A DNA stretch of 64,000 nucleotides from Botrimarina mediterranea (GTDB lineage: Bacteria; Planctomycetota; Planctomycetia; Pirellulales; Lacipirellulaceae), in NCBI RefSeq assembly GCF_007753265.1, contig NZ_CP036349.1, positions 2,079,363 through 2,143,362 of the forward strand. The letters run 5' to 3'. Position numbers and translations under genes: made by a program. Below are positions 52,085 through 61,836 of the stretch, piece by piece (position 1 is the stretch's first letter; each line of letters starts with the position of its first letter). Below the pieces are notes generated by a model that was given only the letters and a program-made list of their open reading frames with translations, ran no database searches and had not been told where the DNA came from.

Positions 52085-54148
52085 ATGGCCAACGGAAGCG
52101 AAATTATTCGTCTGGTGTCGGATCGCCAGGACCGCGACCAGTTCCGTCGCAAGAACTGGGTCGGAACGTTCGAAGAGTACCTCGACATCGTCCAAGCCCA
52201 CCCCGAGGTGACGCGCACGGCGTACCAGCGGCTGTACGACATGATCCTCTCGTACGGCGTCGAGAAGATGCGTGTCGGCCGTGAGTCGGTCACGCACTAC
52301 AACTTCTTCGACGACCCCGACGGCGGCGGCAAGGACGCGGTCTTCGGCCTCGGCGGCACGCTCGTCCAACTCGTCAACGCATTGAAGAGCGCCGCGAAGG
52401 GCTACGGCATCGAACGCCGCGTGCTGTTGCTGCATGGGCCGGTCGGCAGTTCGAAGAGCACCATCGCGCGCTTGCTCAAGAAGGGCCTCGAACGCTACAG
52501 CACCACCGACGAGGGCGCGCTCTATACGCTGGGCTGGGCCGACGAGAAGGAGCCGGACAACCCGGACCTCGTGCACTGGTGCCCGATGAACGAAGAGCCG
52601 CTGCACCTCATCCCGCAGCGTTTCCGCGCGGATGTCGAAGCACGCCTCAATGAAGGCCGCGCGGGGGATGACGACCACCGCGTGCGTATCGAGGGCGAGC
52701 TCGATCCTTTCTGCCGGTTCATCTATCAGCAGCGCCTGAAGAAGTACGACGGCGACTGGACCCGCGTCACGCAGGATGTCCGCGTCAAGCGCGTCATCCT
52801 CAGCGAGAAGGACCGCGTCGGCATCGGCACCTTCCAGCCCAAAGACGAGAAGAATCAAGACGCCACCGAACTCACCGGCGACATCAACTACCGCAAGATC
52901 GCCGAATTCGGCTCGGACAGCGATCCGCGCGCGTTCAACTTCGACGGCGAATTCAACGTCGCCAACCGCGGCCTGATCGAATTCGTCGAGGTGCTCAAGC
53001 TCGACGTGGCCTTCCTCTACGACCTGTTGGGCGCGAGCCAGGAGCACCGCATCAAGCCGAAGAAGTTCGCCCAGACCGACATCGACGAGGTGATCCTCGG
53101 CCACACCAACGAGCCCGAGTACCGCCGTCTACAGAACAACGAGTTCATGGAGGCGCTGCGAGACCGGACCGTCAAGATCGACGTGCCGTACGTCACCACG
53201 CTCGCCGACGAGATCAAGATCTACGACAAGGACTACAACAACAACACCGTGCGCGGCAAACACATCGCACCGCACACGGTCGAGATGGCCGCCATGTGGG
53301 CAGTCCTCACACGCCTCGAAGAGCCGAAGCACGCGGGTCTGAGCCGCTTACAGAAGATGAAGCTCTACAACGGCAAGACTCTCCCCGGGTTCACCGAGGA
53401 GAACATCAACGAACTGCGCGAGCATTCCACCACCGAGGGGATGGTCGGCATCTCGCCGCGGTATGTGCAGGACAAGCTGTCCAACGCCCTGGTGGCCCAT
53501 CCCGACGCGCGGAGCGTGAACCCCTTCATGGTGCTCAACGAACTCGAGGCGGGCCTCAAGCACCACTCCCTCATCAACGACGAGGAGCAGAAGCAGGAAT
53601 ACCGTGACCTCTTGGGCGTCGTCAAAGAGGAGTACGAGAACATCGTGAAGAACGAGGTCCAACGCGCGATCGCCGCCGACGAGGAGGCCCTGATGCGCCT
53701 CTGCGGCAATTACATCGACAACGTCAAGGCGTATACGCAGCGTGAGAAGGTCAAGAACGCCTTCACGGGCTCGTACGAAGAGCCCGACGAGCGGCTGATG
53801 CGGAGCGTCGAGGAGAAGATCGACATCCCCGACAGCCGCAAGGACGACTTCCGCCGCGAGATCATGAACTACATCGGCGCGCTGATGATCGACGGCAAGC
53901 GGTTTGACTACAAGTCAAACGAACGCCTGCACAAAGCGCTCGAGCTCAAGCTCTTCGAGGACCAGAAAGATTCGATCAAGCTGACGAGCCTCGTGTCGAA
54001 TGTCGTCGACGCCGACACGCAGCAGAAAATCGACGTGGTGAAGGCCCGCCTGATCAAGAACTACGGCTACGACGAGGAGTCCGCTACCGACGTCCTGCAT
54101 TACGTCGCCAGCATCTTCGCCCGTGGCGACGCAAAGCGAGACTCTTAG
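52085..54148 (+). CDS. prkA: PrkA/YeaG-type serine protein kinase
   Basis: A 687-residue AAA-type serine kinase of the PrkA family. It begins [20 protein letters not shown] with [18 protein letters not shown]. The Walker A loop is [20 protein letters not shown], followed by [39 protein letters not shown], and the C-terminal kinase-like domain with [20 protein letters not shown]. In E. coli and Bacillus it acts with YeaH/YhbH and SpoVR/YcgB in stress, stationary phase or sporulation; all three are present here in order. Confidence 0.95.
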   Translation: MANGSEIIRLVSDRQDRDQFRRKNWVGTFEEYLDIVQAHPEVTRTAYQRLYDMILSYGVEKMRVGRESVTHYNFFDDPDGGGKDAVFGLGGTLVQLVNALKSAAKGYGIERRVLLLHGPVGSSKSTIARLLKKGLERYSTTDEGALYTLGWADEKEPDNPDLVHWCPMNEEPLHLIPQRFRADVEARLNEGRAGDDDHRVRIEGELDPFCRFIYQQRLKKYDGDWTRVTQDVRVKRVILSEKDRVGIGTFQPKDEKNQDATELTGDINYRKIAEFGSDSDPRAFNFDGEFNVANRGLIEFVEVLKLDVAFLYDLLGASQEHRIKPKKFAQTDIDEVILGHTNEPEYRRLQNNEFMEALRDRTVKIDVPYVTTLADEIKIYDKDYNNNTVRGKHIAPHTVEMAAMWAVLTRLEEPKHAGLSRLQKMKLYNGKTLPGFTEENINELREHSTTEGMVGISPRYVQDKLSNALVAHPDARSVNPFMVLNELEAGLKHHSLINDEEQKQEYRDLLGVVKEEYENIVKNEVQRAIAADEEALMRLCGNYIDNVKAYTQREKVKNAFTGSYEEPDERLMRSVEEKIDIPDSRKDDFRREIMNYIGALMIDGKRFDYKSNERLHKALELKLFEDQKDSIKLTSLVSNVVDADTQQKIDVVKARLIKNYGYDEESATDVLHYVASIFARGDAKRDS

Positions 54149-54160
54149 TCGATTGATTTG

Positions 54161-54413
54161 AAGGAGATGAGTGGGATGTTGGTGATAGGGGGGATCGCAA
54201 GCGGACGAGAGAGCGACGCTATCGGCATGCTCGAACGGCATAGCGAATCAACCGATTCAGCAAAAGGGGGACACATAAGCAGTCGCAAAGCGACTGCCCA
54301 CTTATCCCCAACAGTCCCCTAGAACGGCATTGCCATCGAAGAAAGCCAAGCCCACAGCCCGCAAACCACCCGCTTGCGATCCCCCCTATCACCAACATCC
54401 CCCTATCTCCTTC
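54161..54413. repeat. 253-bp MITE-like element with 43-bp terminal inverted repeats
   Basis: AAGGAGATGAGTGGGATG at the left and the inverted CCCCCTATCTCCTT end at the right belong to arms of about 43 bp that match with few differences and continue into GATCGCAAGCG/CGCTTGCGATC. The interior has a second palindrome around AGTCGCAAAGCGACT (near 54280-54300). It has no gene, lies between prkA and yeaH, and shares arms with the element at 4528-4768. Confidence 0.85.
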
Positions 54414-54430
54414 CAAACTAAACGCCCCCC

Positions 54431-55540
54431 ATGTCGCTACCGATTGACAGAGACGTACGACGCTTCAGGCAGATTGTGAAGGGGAAGGTGCGCGAGAACT
54501 TGAAGAAGTACGTCGCCCACGGCGAGATGCTCGGGCGCAAGGGGAAGGGTGTCGTTTCGATCCCGGTTCCTTCGCTGAACACACCGCGGTTTCGGTTTGG
54601 CGATAACGGTAACGGCGGCGTCGGGCAGGGGCGGGGCGAGAAGGGGGACGCGGTCGGCAAGGGGAAGGGCCAGTCGGGTGAAGGGGGCGCCGGCGGCGAC
54701 GCTGGCGCCGAGCACTACACCGAAGTCGATGTCACGCTGGAAGAGCTGGCGGCGCTGATGGGCGAGGAGCTCGAGCTGCCGCACATCGAGCCGCGCGGCA
54801 AGGCGACGATCGAGGCGCAGAAGTCGAAGTACAACTCGGTCCGTTCGACCGGCCCCGAGTCGCTACGGCACAACAAACGGACTTATCTCAAGGCCCTGCA
54901 GCGCGAGATCTCGACCGGCGGCTACTCGCCCGATCGGCCGGCGATCATCCCCGTCAAGAGCGACAAGCGTTACCGCTCGTGGACGACCGTCGATGAGCCA
55001 TTGGTGAACGCCGCGGCCGTCTACATCATGGACGTTTCCGGCTCGATGACCGACGAACAAAAATCGCTGGTCCGCAACGCCGCGTTCTGGATCGACACGT
55101 GGCTCAAGTCGCAGTACACGGGCCTCGAACGCCGCTACATCATCCACGACGCGGTCGCCAAGGAGGTCGATGAGCACGCCTTCTACCACACCCGCGAGAG
55201 CGGCGGCACCCGCGTCAGCAGCGCCTACCGCGTCTGCGCCGAGCTGATCGCCCAGCAACTGCCGCCGGCCGAGTGGAACCTTTACGTCTTCCAGTTCTCC
55301 GACGGCGATAACTGGGGTGAAGACAACAACCAAGCCTTCGAATTGCTCGGCGAGCGCATCCTGCCGCACGTCAACCAGTTCGCCTACGGCCAAGTCGAAA
55401 GCCCCTACGGCAGCGGCGAACTGCTCGGCCAGATCGAAGCCAAGTTCGGCTCACAACACGAGAACCTGGTGTGCTGCGAGATCGAAGACCGCGAAGCGAT
55501 CTACGCAGCGATCAAGACGTTCTTGGGGAAGGGACGATGA
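54431..55540 (+). CDS. yeaH: YeaH/YhbH family (DUF444) von Willebrand-type protein
   Basis: A 369-residue DUF444 protein. The N-terminus [20 protein letters not shown] is typical, followed by a Gly/Lys-rich linker (about 60-92) and a vWA-like domain with the metal site [38 protein letters not shown] and [16 protein letters not shown]. It works with PrkA in other bacteria. Its stop codon abuts an inverted-repeat arm. Confidence 0.94.
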   Translation: MSLPIDRDVRRFRQIVKGKVRENLKKYVAHGEMLGRKGKGVVSIPVPSLNTPRFRFGDNGNGGVGQGRGEKGDAVGKGKGQSGEGGAGGDAGAEHYTEVDVTLEELAALMGEELELPHIEPRGKATIEAQKSKYNSVRSTGPESLRHNKRTYLKALQREISTGGYSPDRPAIIPVKSDKRYRSWTTVDEPLVNAAAVYIMDVSGSMTDEQKSLVRNAAFWIDTWLKSQYTGLERRYIIHDAVAKEVDEHAFYHTRESGGTRVSSAYRVCAELIAQQLPPAEWNLYVFQFSDGDNWGEDNNQAFELLGERILPHVNQFAYGQVESPYGSGELLGQIEAKFGSQHENLVCCEIEDREAIYAAIKTFLGKGR

Positions 55541-56052
55541 ACCGCCAAGACACCAGGAGCGCCAGGGATCGCCAGGAAGATTAACCACAAAGGAACGAAG
55601 GAACAAAGTATCAGGCAATCATCCATTCGAATGCTTCAAAGCGATGAACCCAGCATGACGCAAGGTTGGATTATAAAGGACAAGCTTCCAGGTTTTGTTG
55701 AGCTACTCGCATTCATCGCAGGAGCAAAAAATGACTGGGACCTTGAAGTGATCGTTTCAGGACTCCACGGAACCGATGACTAGCGAGACGAATGGTTTGA
55801 ATACGAAATGGTCGGCGAGAAGCGCAGGCTTGCGCTTCGCTTTGCGGATGATCCAGAGTCGTCGGTTTCTCATGTTCAGATTGTCGCTACTCAAAACGAT
55901 GTAATAGAGCTATTCAAACTCGCAATCTTGGCGTGTTCATCATCTAGGTGACTATCGACTACGAGAAGACAAAGGCTGAAAGCTCCGCGTCCTCCGCGAA
56001 CGCGGTGAATCCTTCCCTGGCGATCCTTGGCGCTCCTGGCGTCTTGGCGGTT
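55540..56052. repeat. Inverted-repeat pair enclosing a broken small gene
   Basis: AACCGCCAAGACACCAGGAG (left arm, 55540-55582) is mirrored by CTCCTGGCGTCTTGGCGGTT (right arm, 56009-56052). The arms are about 44 bp with a few differences. Just inside the left arm is a single arm of the CCACAAAGGAACGAAGG repeat (55583-55608). Between the arms lies an AT-rich gene with an internal stop. The pair spans almost exactly the gap between yeaH and spoVR. Confidence 0.85.
55655..55951 (+). pseudogene. AT-rich small gene interrupted by an in-frame TAG
   Basis: The frame reads WIIKDKLPGFVELLAFIAGA then KNDWDLEVIVSGLHGTDD, meets TAG at 55781-55783, and continues without further stops as RDEWFEYEMVGEKRRLALRF and HVQIVATQNDVIELFKLA to TGA at 55949. 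Intact, it would encode about 98 residues (an ATG at 55631 would add 8). Both halves look like one small acidic protein and are clearly richer in A+T than the neighbours. Family not recognised; size and composition recall immunity-type or cassette genes. It could be a pseudogene, a sequencing error or a read-through product. Confidence 0.6.
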
Positions 56053-56060
56053 AAACAAAA

Positions 56061-57611
56061 ATGCCCCTCCACGAGCTAGCCCCGCTGCCGCCCGACCTTG
56101 CCGCCATTCAGGTGGAGATCGAGGGGATTGCGCGCTCGTATGGGCTCGACTTCTTTCCGACGCTGTTCGAGCTCGTGGACGCCGACCGGCTCAACGAGAT
56201 CGCCGCCAAGGGGGGCTTCCCGACGCGCTACCCGCACTGGCGGTTCGGGATGGAGTACGACCAGCTCTCGAAGCAATACAACTACGGCCTCGGCAAGATC
56301 TACGAGCTGGTCATCAACAACGACCCCTGCTACGCGTACCTGATGCGGAGCAATATGCCGGTCGATCAGCGGCTGGTGATGGCGCACGTCTACGGGCACT
56401 GCGACTTCTTCAAGTGCAATGCCTGGTTCGCCAAGACCAACCGTAAGATGATGGACGAGACGGCGAACCACGGCAGCCGCATCCGCCGGTACATGGACGA
56501 GTTCGGCGTCGAGCCCGTCGAGGAGTTCATCGACGCGTGCAGCAGCCTCGACAACCTGATCGACATCCACTCGCCGCACATCAAACGCCGCGAAGAGTGC
56601 TGCCGGTACGACTTCGATCCCGAGAAGGAAGAGAAGCGGAAGAAGCCCGCCCAGCGCTTCGCGGCGAAGAGTTATATGGACTCGTTCATCAACCCGCGCG
56701 GCGGTGAGCAAGCGCAGGAGGAGCCGGAAGGCCCGCGCCGTGTGCCCGAACGGCCCGAGCGAGACGTGCTGCTGTTCCTGCTGGAGCAGGCGCCGCTGAT
56801 GGCGTGGCAGCACGACGTGCTGTCGATCCTCCGCGAAGAGGCCTACTACTTCGCGCCGCAGGGCCAAACGAAGATCATGAACGAGGGTTGGGCCAGCTAC
56901 TGGCACTCAACGATCATGACCCGCCACGGCCTCTCGCCCGCCGACTTCATCTGCTACTGCGACCACCACTCGGGGACGATGGCCTCGTCGCCCGATCGGT
57001 TGAACCCCTACAAGCTCGGCATCGAGCTCTTCCGCGACATCGAAGACCGCTGGAACCGCGGCGCCTTCGGCAAAGACTTTGACGACTGCGACGACGCCCG
57101 GGAACGCCGCGAGTGGAACACGCACGCCGGACTAGGCCGCGATAAGATTTTTGAAGTGCGCCGCACGCACAACGACCTGACGTTCATCGACACTTTCCTG
57201 ACGCTCGACTTCGTACGCGAGCAGCGGCTCTTCAAGTTCGGCTGGAATGAGTCGGCCGAGCAGTACGAGATCGAGAGCCGGGCGTTCCCGAAGGTGAAGG
57301 CCCAGCTGCTAGCGAGCCTCACCAACGCGGGCCGGCCGATCATCGATGTTGTCGATGGCAACTACCGCAACCGCGGCGAGCTATACCTGGAGCACCGCTA
57401 CACGGGCGTCGAACTCGACACTCGTGAAGCCCAGGACACACTCCGCAACCTGAACCTGCTGTGGAAGCGGCCCGTCCACATCGCGACGGCGCTCGAAGGC
57501 GCCCACGCGGTGCTGTCGTTCGACGGCAAAGAATTTGAGATCGAGAAGGGGGAGGCCGAGGACTCGTCGCCGAGCCTCGAAGACCTTCTCGGACACGGGA
57601 AAGGCAACTGA
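56061..57611 (+). CDS. spoVR: SpoVR family protein (YcgB-like)
   Basis: A 516-residue SpoVR protein, the usual third partner of PrkA and YeaH. It starts PLHELAPLPPDLAAIQVEIE and has DFFPTLFELVDADRLNEIAA, GFPTRYPHWRFGMEYDQLSK, DQRLVMAHVYGHCDFFKCNA, the central EEAYYFAPQGQTKIMNEGWA and WHSTIMT. The C-terminal part has LGRDKIFEVRRTHNDLTFID. The biochemical role is unsettled. The following gene starts 7 bases after its stop. Confidence 0.95.
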   Translation: MPLHELAPLPPDLAAIQVEIEGIARSYGLDFFPTLFELVDADRLNEIAAKGGFPTRYPHWRFGMEYDQLSKQYNYGLGKIYELVINNDPCYAYLMRSNMPVDQRLVMAHVYGHCDFFKCNAWFAKTNRKMMDETANHGSRIRRYMDEFGVEPVEEFIDACSSLDNLIDIHSPHIKRREECCRYDFDPEKEEKRKKPAQRFAAKSYMDSFINPRGGEQAQEEPEGPRRVPERPERDVLLFLLEQAPLMAWQHDVLSILREEAYYFAPQGQTKIMNEGWASYWHSTIMTRHGLSPADFICYCDHHSGTMASSPDRLNPYKLGIELFRDIEDRWNRGAFGKDFDDCDDARERREWNTHAGLGRDKIFEVRRTHNDLTFIDTFLTLDFVREQRLFKFGWNESAEQYEIESRAFPKVKAQLLASLTNAGRPIIDVVDGNYRNRGELYLEHRYTGVELDTREAQDTLRNLNLLWKRPVHIATALEGAHAVLSFDGKEFEIEKGEAEDSSPSLEDLLGHGKGN

Positions 57612-57618
57612 TGCGTTT

Positions 57619-58089
57619 ATGAGTGGCTTAGCTGAACAACTACTGACAGCGATCGACGCAACGCCAAGAGGTGGCACGGCTACCGCTGCGGATGGTGAAG
57701 AACGCTTGTCGCTCGGCGTCTCTCACGCGGATGGCCTAGCGGTCGCCTTCACCGAGTTGCGACTCGAAACACCGCGACTCAAAGACGCCACGGTTGAACG
57801 CGTCCGCGCCGTCGCCGAGAAGCTGACGCAACGCGTCACCTACCTGCTCGAAGCGCTGACGCCAGTCGAAATCGACCGCGAACTCGCCGTCGTCCAGTTG
57901 CGCAGCACCACGCCACAGCAGGACAACGAGTCGAGCGCGTACTACGAGCTGCTTGTGCGGACAGGCGGCGCGCTGTCTCTGCGGCGCTACCGCAAACCGC
58001 GCGGTGCGATGCGTGAACCAATTGACGCGACAGTGACGCGCGAGGTGTTAGCGCGACTGGTCAGTGACTTCGTCATTGCGCTCTCATGA
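57619..58089 (+). CDS. Hypothetical fourth gene of the prkA-yeaH-spoVR operon
   Basis: A 156-residue soluble protein starting MSGLAEQLLTAIDATPRGGT, 7 bases after spoVR, so it is probably co-transcribed. A beta-rich core (LSLGVSHADGLAVAFTELRL, LAVVQLRSTTPQQDNESSAY, YELLVRTGGALSLRRYRK) is followed by a helix (VTREVLARLVSDFVIAL). No motif or family recognised. The position suggests an accessory role with PrkA/YeaH/SpoVR. Confidence 0.78.
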   Translation: MSGLAEQLLTAIDATPRGGTATAADGEERLSLGVSHADGLAVAFTELRLETPRLKDATVERVRAVAEKLTQRVTYLLEALTPVEIDRELAVVQLRSTTPQQDNESSAYYELLVRTGGALSLRRYRKPRGAMREPIDATVTREVLARLVSDFVIALS

Positions 58090-58092
58090 AAA

Positions 58093-58180
58093 TGTGGGAG
58101 GCGTCTCCAGACGCCGATTACGCGCACCATACCGTATACGGCTTGGACACCGTAATCGGCGTCTGGAGACGCCTCCCATA
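58093..58180. repeat. 88-bp inverted repeat (GTGGGAGGCGTCTCCAGAC family), copy 3
   Basis: Begins TGTGGGAGGCGTCTCCAGAC and ends GTCTGGAGACGCCTCCCATA directly after the small operon gene. It is immediately followed by the next repeat, so the two families are side by side. Confidence 0.9.
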
Positions 58181-58183
58181 TTT

Positions 58184-58281
58184 TAACCACGGAGCCACAA
58201 AGGACACGGAGGAAGGCACTGAGGAAGGCACTGAGGAGTTGTCTCTGTGCGTCTTCCGTGCCCTCAGTGGCTCTGTGGTTA
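58184..58281. repeat. Inverted repeat, CCACAGAGGCACTGAGGACAC family, copy 3
   Basis: TTAACCACGGAGCCACAAAG at the left and CTCAGTGGCTCTGTGGTTAG at the right. An internal tandem duplication of GAGGAAGGCACT is present in the left arm. It lies between convergent genes. Confidence 0.85.
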
Positions 58282-58293
58282 GAGATTCTCCGA

Positions 58294-59094
58294 CTACTCT
58301 GTCGTCTGCAACTCCCGCAGCTCCACCTTCCGAAAATCAACGCCGTTCCCCTCGGCTTGCAGCGCGATGTAGCCCGAGGTGAGCGGTTTGCCTTCGACGA
58401 ACTCGCCGGGGGCGTAGCCCGACACGACGCCGCCGCCGATGACGGGCTTCGTGTACTCGAGCACCTTCTCGCCATTGATGAGATGCGTGATGTGGTCGCC
58501 TCGGACGATCGCCTCGGCGCGGACCCATTCATTCGGGGCGAAGGTCGGGCCGGTGGAGGGCAGGATGTGGTCGTCGCGCTGGGAGCCTTCGTAAGTGACG
58601 TGCGTGCCGGGCGTGCAGACGTTGCCTGTCGCGCGGGGGCGGCCGTCACCCTCACTCGCGAGGAACTGGAGCTCGACGCTGATCGGCCAGTCCTGGCCGC
58701 GGAGGATGCTGCGCGGGTCTTGGGCGTGCAGCATCACGCCGCTGTTGAGGCGGGCGTAGTCGGGCGCTGAGGGGAACAGGTCGCCGACAAACCGGTACTC
58801 GACCGCGAGGTGGTAGTGCGAGAAGGGCTCGTCGTAGAACAGGTGCCCGAAGCGGTCGCCGAAATCGCCGGCGTCGTACTTGTCGTAACGCACCTGGATC
58901 ATGCCGTCGGCGACGCGGAACGTGTCGCGGTAGTTGTCGCCGAGATCGTGGCCGTGGAGTTTGACGACCCAGCCATCGAGGTCACGGCCGTTGAAGAGCT
59001 GTCGCCAGGGCTTATCGGTTGTCTCTTGTGCCGCCACGTCGGCGGCGGCGAACAAGAGGAGGGCTGCAGCAGCTAGGAAGCGAGAGGAGATCAT
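58294..59094 (-). CDS. Secreted DUF1080 (3-keto-disaccharide hydrolase type) protein
   Basis: A 266-residue exported protein. Signal peptide residues 1-22 (LLLFAAADVAAQ). The concanavalin-like DUF1080 domain has WRQLFNGRDLDGWVVKLHG, FGHLFYDEPFSHYHLAVEYR, LNSGVMLHAQDP, WPISVELQFLASEGDGRPRA, NEWVRAEAIVRGDHITHLIN and SGYIALQAEGNGVDFRKVEL. Planctomycetes carry many of these; some act on 3-keto-glycosides. I chose the ATG at 59094, which begins the signal peptide. Confidence 0.9.
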   Translation of the reverse strand: MISSRFLAAAALLLFAAADVAAQETTDKPWRQLFNGRDLDGWVVKLHGHDLGDNYRDTFRVADGMIQVRYDKYDAGDFGDRFGHLFYDEPFSHYHLAVEYRFVGDLFPSAPDYARLNSGVMLHAQDPRSILRGQDWPISVELQFLASEGDGRPRATGNVCTPGTHVTYEGSQRDDHILPSTGPTFAPNEWVRAEAIVRGDHITHLINGEKVLEYTKPVIGGGVVSGYAPGEFVEGKPLTSGYIALQAEGNGVDFRKVELRELQTTE

Positions 59095-59157
59095 GATGAG
59101 CCGCGGGGTAAGATAGCCAACCGGTGTGAAAAGCCCTCCCACCATAATCCGCCGCAA

Positions 59158-60006
59158 CTACGACCGGCGAATCGAGAGAGCCTCGACCGGCACCAACGTA
59201 TTGAGGTTGCCCGACTCGAAGCCGGCGAGGTCGAGCGTCACACGCTTGAAGCCAAGCTTGCGGAGGTCGTGGACGAGCGACTTGCGGACCTCGTCGCTGG
59301 CGAGCAGCGGGATCGCGTCGGCGGGGACCTCGAGACGGGCGAGGTCGCCCTCGTGGTAACGCACGCGCAGCTCGCGCAGGCCGAGGTCTCTGAGGCGGCG
59401 TTCGGCGGCGTCGACCATCGCCAGACGTTCGGGCGTCACTTGCTGGCCATAGGCGATGCGGCTGGCGAGGCAGGGCGCGGCGGGCTTGTCCCAGACGGGC
59501 AGGCCCCAGTACTTAGCGAGGTCACGCACTTCCTGTTTGCCAAAACCGCATTCGAGTAGCGGGCTACGTACCGCATAATCCTCCGCGGCGCGCATACCGG
59601 GGCGGTGGTCGCCGGTGTCGTCGGCGTTGGCGCCGTTGAGGATCGTTGCGAGCGACAGCTCGTCGGCGGCTTGGCGGACGTGCGTGTAGAGCTCGGTCTT
59701 ACAGTGGAAGCAGCGGTCGGGGGCGTTCGCTTGATAGTCGGCGTTCTCGATTTCGAGCGTCGCCCGTTCCACGAGACGGATCCCGATCTGCGCGGCGATA
59801 GCCCGGGCTTCGTCGAGTTCGCCCGCGGGCAGCGCCGCGCCGACGCCGATGACCGCGATCGCTTTCTCACTGAGGGCTAATTGCGCCGCCTTGGCGACTA
59901 CCGTGCTATCGACGCCCGCCGAGAACGCGACGGCGCACGAGCCGAACTTGTGTATGGTGGCGACGAGCTTGTCGGCGGCAGCGGCGACGGAAAGTGTTTC
60001 GGGCAT
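59158..60006 (-). CDS. larE: ATP-dependent sacrificial sulfur transferase LarE
   Basis: A 282-residue PP-loop enzyme that donates sulfur in nickel-pincer cofactor synthesis for lactate racemase-type enzymes. It has the PP-loop CAVAFSAGVDSTVVAKAA, RCFHCKTELY, ILNGANADDTGDHRPGM, SPLLECGFGKQEVRDLAKYW and the sulfur-donor cysteine in KPAAPCLASRIAYG. No larA, larB or larC is in the window. ATG at 60006 or GTG at 60012 could start it; it lies a few bases after the UVR-motif gene and is probably co-transcribed. Confidence 0.92.
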   Translation of the reverse strand: MPETLSVAAAADKLVATIHKFGSCAVAFSAGVDSTVVAKAAQLALSEKAIAVIGVGAALPAGELDEARAIAAQIGIRLVERATLEIENADYQANAPDRCFHCKTELYTHVRQAADELSLATILNGANADDTGDHRPGMRAAEDYAVRSPLLECGFGKQEVRDLAKYWGLPVWDKPAAPCLASRIAYGQQVTPERLAMVDAAERRLRDLGLRELRVRYHEGDLARLEVPADAIPLLASDEVRKSLVHDLRKLGFKRVTLDLAGFESGNLNTLVPVEALSIRRS

Positions 60007-60015
60007 CGCCACATT

Positions 60016-60819
60016 TTACCCAGTCGGCGGGGGCGGATTCTCAAGTCGGCTCAGTTCGTCACGGAGATTGGCTGCTTCTTCGTAACGCTCCGCCGCGACC
60101 GCGTCAGCGAGCCGGGCCCGGAGTTGATCGACGGGGTCGTCCGGCTCGTAGTCCTCAGGCCGGGGGAGCGTCCGCTTACCGCTCTCGGCCACTTCGCGGC
60201 GCCACCGCTTAAGAAAGCTCAGCTCGTTGACCTGGTCGGCCTGCTCCTGGCGGCCGTAGTCGGCTAGGAACCGCTCAATCCGCTCGATCCCCTTGTCGAT
60301 CGAAGCCAAGCCCGCATCTAGGGCCCCGGAGGCGATCAGCGGCGTCGCCACCGACCGGGCGTGCATCATCGCCACGTAGGGCCGCCACTGATCGAACTGC
60401 AGCTTGTCGCGTTCGAGCCGGGCGTGCTCGCGGACGAAGAGGATCAGCCGCATGTTGCGCTCGGTGTCCCGTGCGCACAGCTCGTAGCGCTCCAATGCCC
60501 AGAAGGTCACGTAGCGGTGGTAGTACTGGACTCCCTCACGGAGCAGCAGTGCACAGTCCTCCGACTGGAGCTGGTACGGGGCGCCGTCGGGGTTGGCGGC
60601 GTCGTGCTCTTGCTGACGAGCCATGTGGAGGTCGAACCAAGAGGGGTAGCCCTCGACCCGCTCGCCGTCGGGCCGGCCGTCTAGCTCCATCTGCATGACG
60701 CCCAGATCGAGGCGCAGCTGGACCTTCTCACGTCCGTCGTCGCCTTGAATAGTTCGCACTGTCACGCCATCGGGATCGAAGTCCCAACCGCGGAGGATCG
60801 TGCCGATGTCGAGACTCAC
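60016..60819 (-). CDS. UvrB/UvrC (UVR) motif-containing protein
   Basis: A 267-residue planctomycete protein with a C-terminal UVR motif (DQLRARLADAVAAERYEEAA then NLRDELSRL). The N-terminal part (LDIGTILRGWDFDPDGVTVR, KVQLRLDLGVMQMELDGRPD) and a helical middle (YYHRYVTFWALERYELCARD, ASGALDAGLASIDKGIERIE) have no named domain that I recognise. The UVR motif mediates protein contacts in UvrB/UvrC, so a DNA-repair or chaperone-adaptor link is possible. Start GTG at 60819 (SLDIGTIL) preferred over 60870. Confidence 0.82.
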   Translation of the reverse strand: MSLDIGTILRGWDFDPDGVTVRTIQGDDGREKVQLRLDLGVMQMELDGRPDGERVEGYPSWFDLHMARQQEHDAANPDGAPYQLQSEDCALLLREGVQYYHRYVTFWALERYELCARDTERNMRLILFVREHARLERDKLQFDQWRPYVAMMHARSVATPLIASGALDAGLASIDKGIERIERFLADYGRQEQADQVNELSFLKRWRREVAESGKRTLPRPEDYEPDDPVDQLRARLADAVAAERYEEAANLRDELSRLENPPPPTG

Positions 60820-60938
60820 AGCCGCTGCTTGTTGTCGAGATTTCGTGGGGCGGTTTGCTTGTGCCCCCAATCTTAGCGGATTGGGCCCTCAACAGTGACC
60901 CCAGCGGTGGCAGTAGTTTCGGAAGGGGATGGACTAAA

Positions 60939-61685
60939 TCACCGACTAGCATCGACGATCAGCCGCTTCATCTCCCGCACGGCGGGTTCGATGCCGGTGA
61001 ACACGGCGCGTGACACGATGCTGTGGCCGATGTTGAGGTCGCGCATTTCGGGCAGGGCGGCGACGGGCTGGACGTTCAGGTAGTTGAGCCCGTGGCCGGC
61101 GTGGAGGAGGAGGCCCGCGTTGCGGGCGATCTCGCCGGCGCGGGCGAGGCGGTCGAGCTGTCCGACGGCGGCGCCGCGTAATCCTCCAGCGTCGGCGAAG
61201 GCATGGGCATAGGGTCCGGTGTGCAGTTCAACGCCATTGACCCCGCCCAAGAAAGTCGCCGACGTCTCGACCTGCGCGGGATCGGCGTCGACGAACAGAC
61301 TGACGAGAATGCCCGCCTGAGCCAAACGCCTCAAGGCGGCGTCGACGCGGTCACGGTTGCCAACCACGTCGAGGCCCCCCTCGGTGGTCACTTCTTCACG
61401 GCGTTCGGGGACCAGCGTCACCTGGCGCGGCTGGGCACGGCAGGCGATCTCAATCATCTCGTCCGTGACCGCACACTCCAGGTTTACCGGCGCGGACGCG
61501 GTCCTCATCAGGACTTCCAGATCGCGGTCCTGGATGTGCCGGCGATCTTCGCGGAGGTGGATCGTGATGCCATCGGCGCCGCCAAGCACCGCCAGGGCGG
61601 CCGCCGTGACGGGGTCGGGCTCCGTCGTGCGACGGGCCTCGCGGACGGTGGCGACGTGATCGATATTGACGCCGAGGAATGCCAC
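60939..61685 (-). CDS. pdxJ: Pyridoxine 5'-phosphate synthase
   Basis: Makes pyridoxine 5'-phosphate from 1-deoxyxylulose-5-phosphate and 3-amino-2-oxopropyl phosphate. The 248-residue TIM barrel has [100 protein letters not shown] and [13 protein letters not shown], all family-typical. GTG start at 61685. Confidence 0.96.
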   Translation of the reverse strand: MAFLGVNIDHVATVREARRTTEPDPVTAAALAVLGGADGITIHLREDRRHIQDRDLEVLMRTASAPVNLECAVTDEMIEIACRAQPRQVTLVPERREEVTTEGGLDVVGNRDRVDAALRRLAQAGILVSLFVDADPAQVETSATFLGGVNGVELHTGPYAHAFADAGGLRGAAVGQLDRLARAGEIARNAGLLLHAGHGLNYLNVQPVAALPEMRDLNIGHSIVSRAVFTGIEPAVREMKRLIVDASR

Positions 61686-61836
61686 GGGATCGGTTGGGTT
61701 GAAGGGAAGGAACTTGTTCGTATTGCAATTCTATCGAGATTCGCCCTGAGCCGGCAGCGATACCGCTTGTGCCGTAAGACCATTGCGTGATCGAGGCGGT
61801 TCGGTCCGATAGGTGGACGAATTGAAGCCAATTGAT

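Noticed and set aside
55781-55783. UAG as a recoded amino acid (pyrrolysine-like) in the small gene at 55655
   Set aside because: No recoding machinery or downstream structure was visible, and the gene's foreign composition and repeat boundaries make decay or error simpler.
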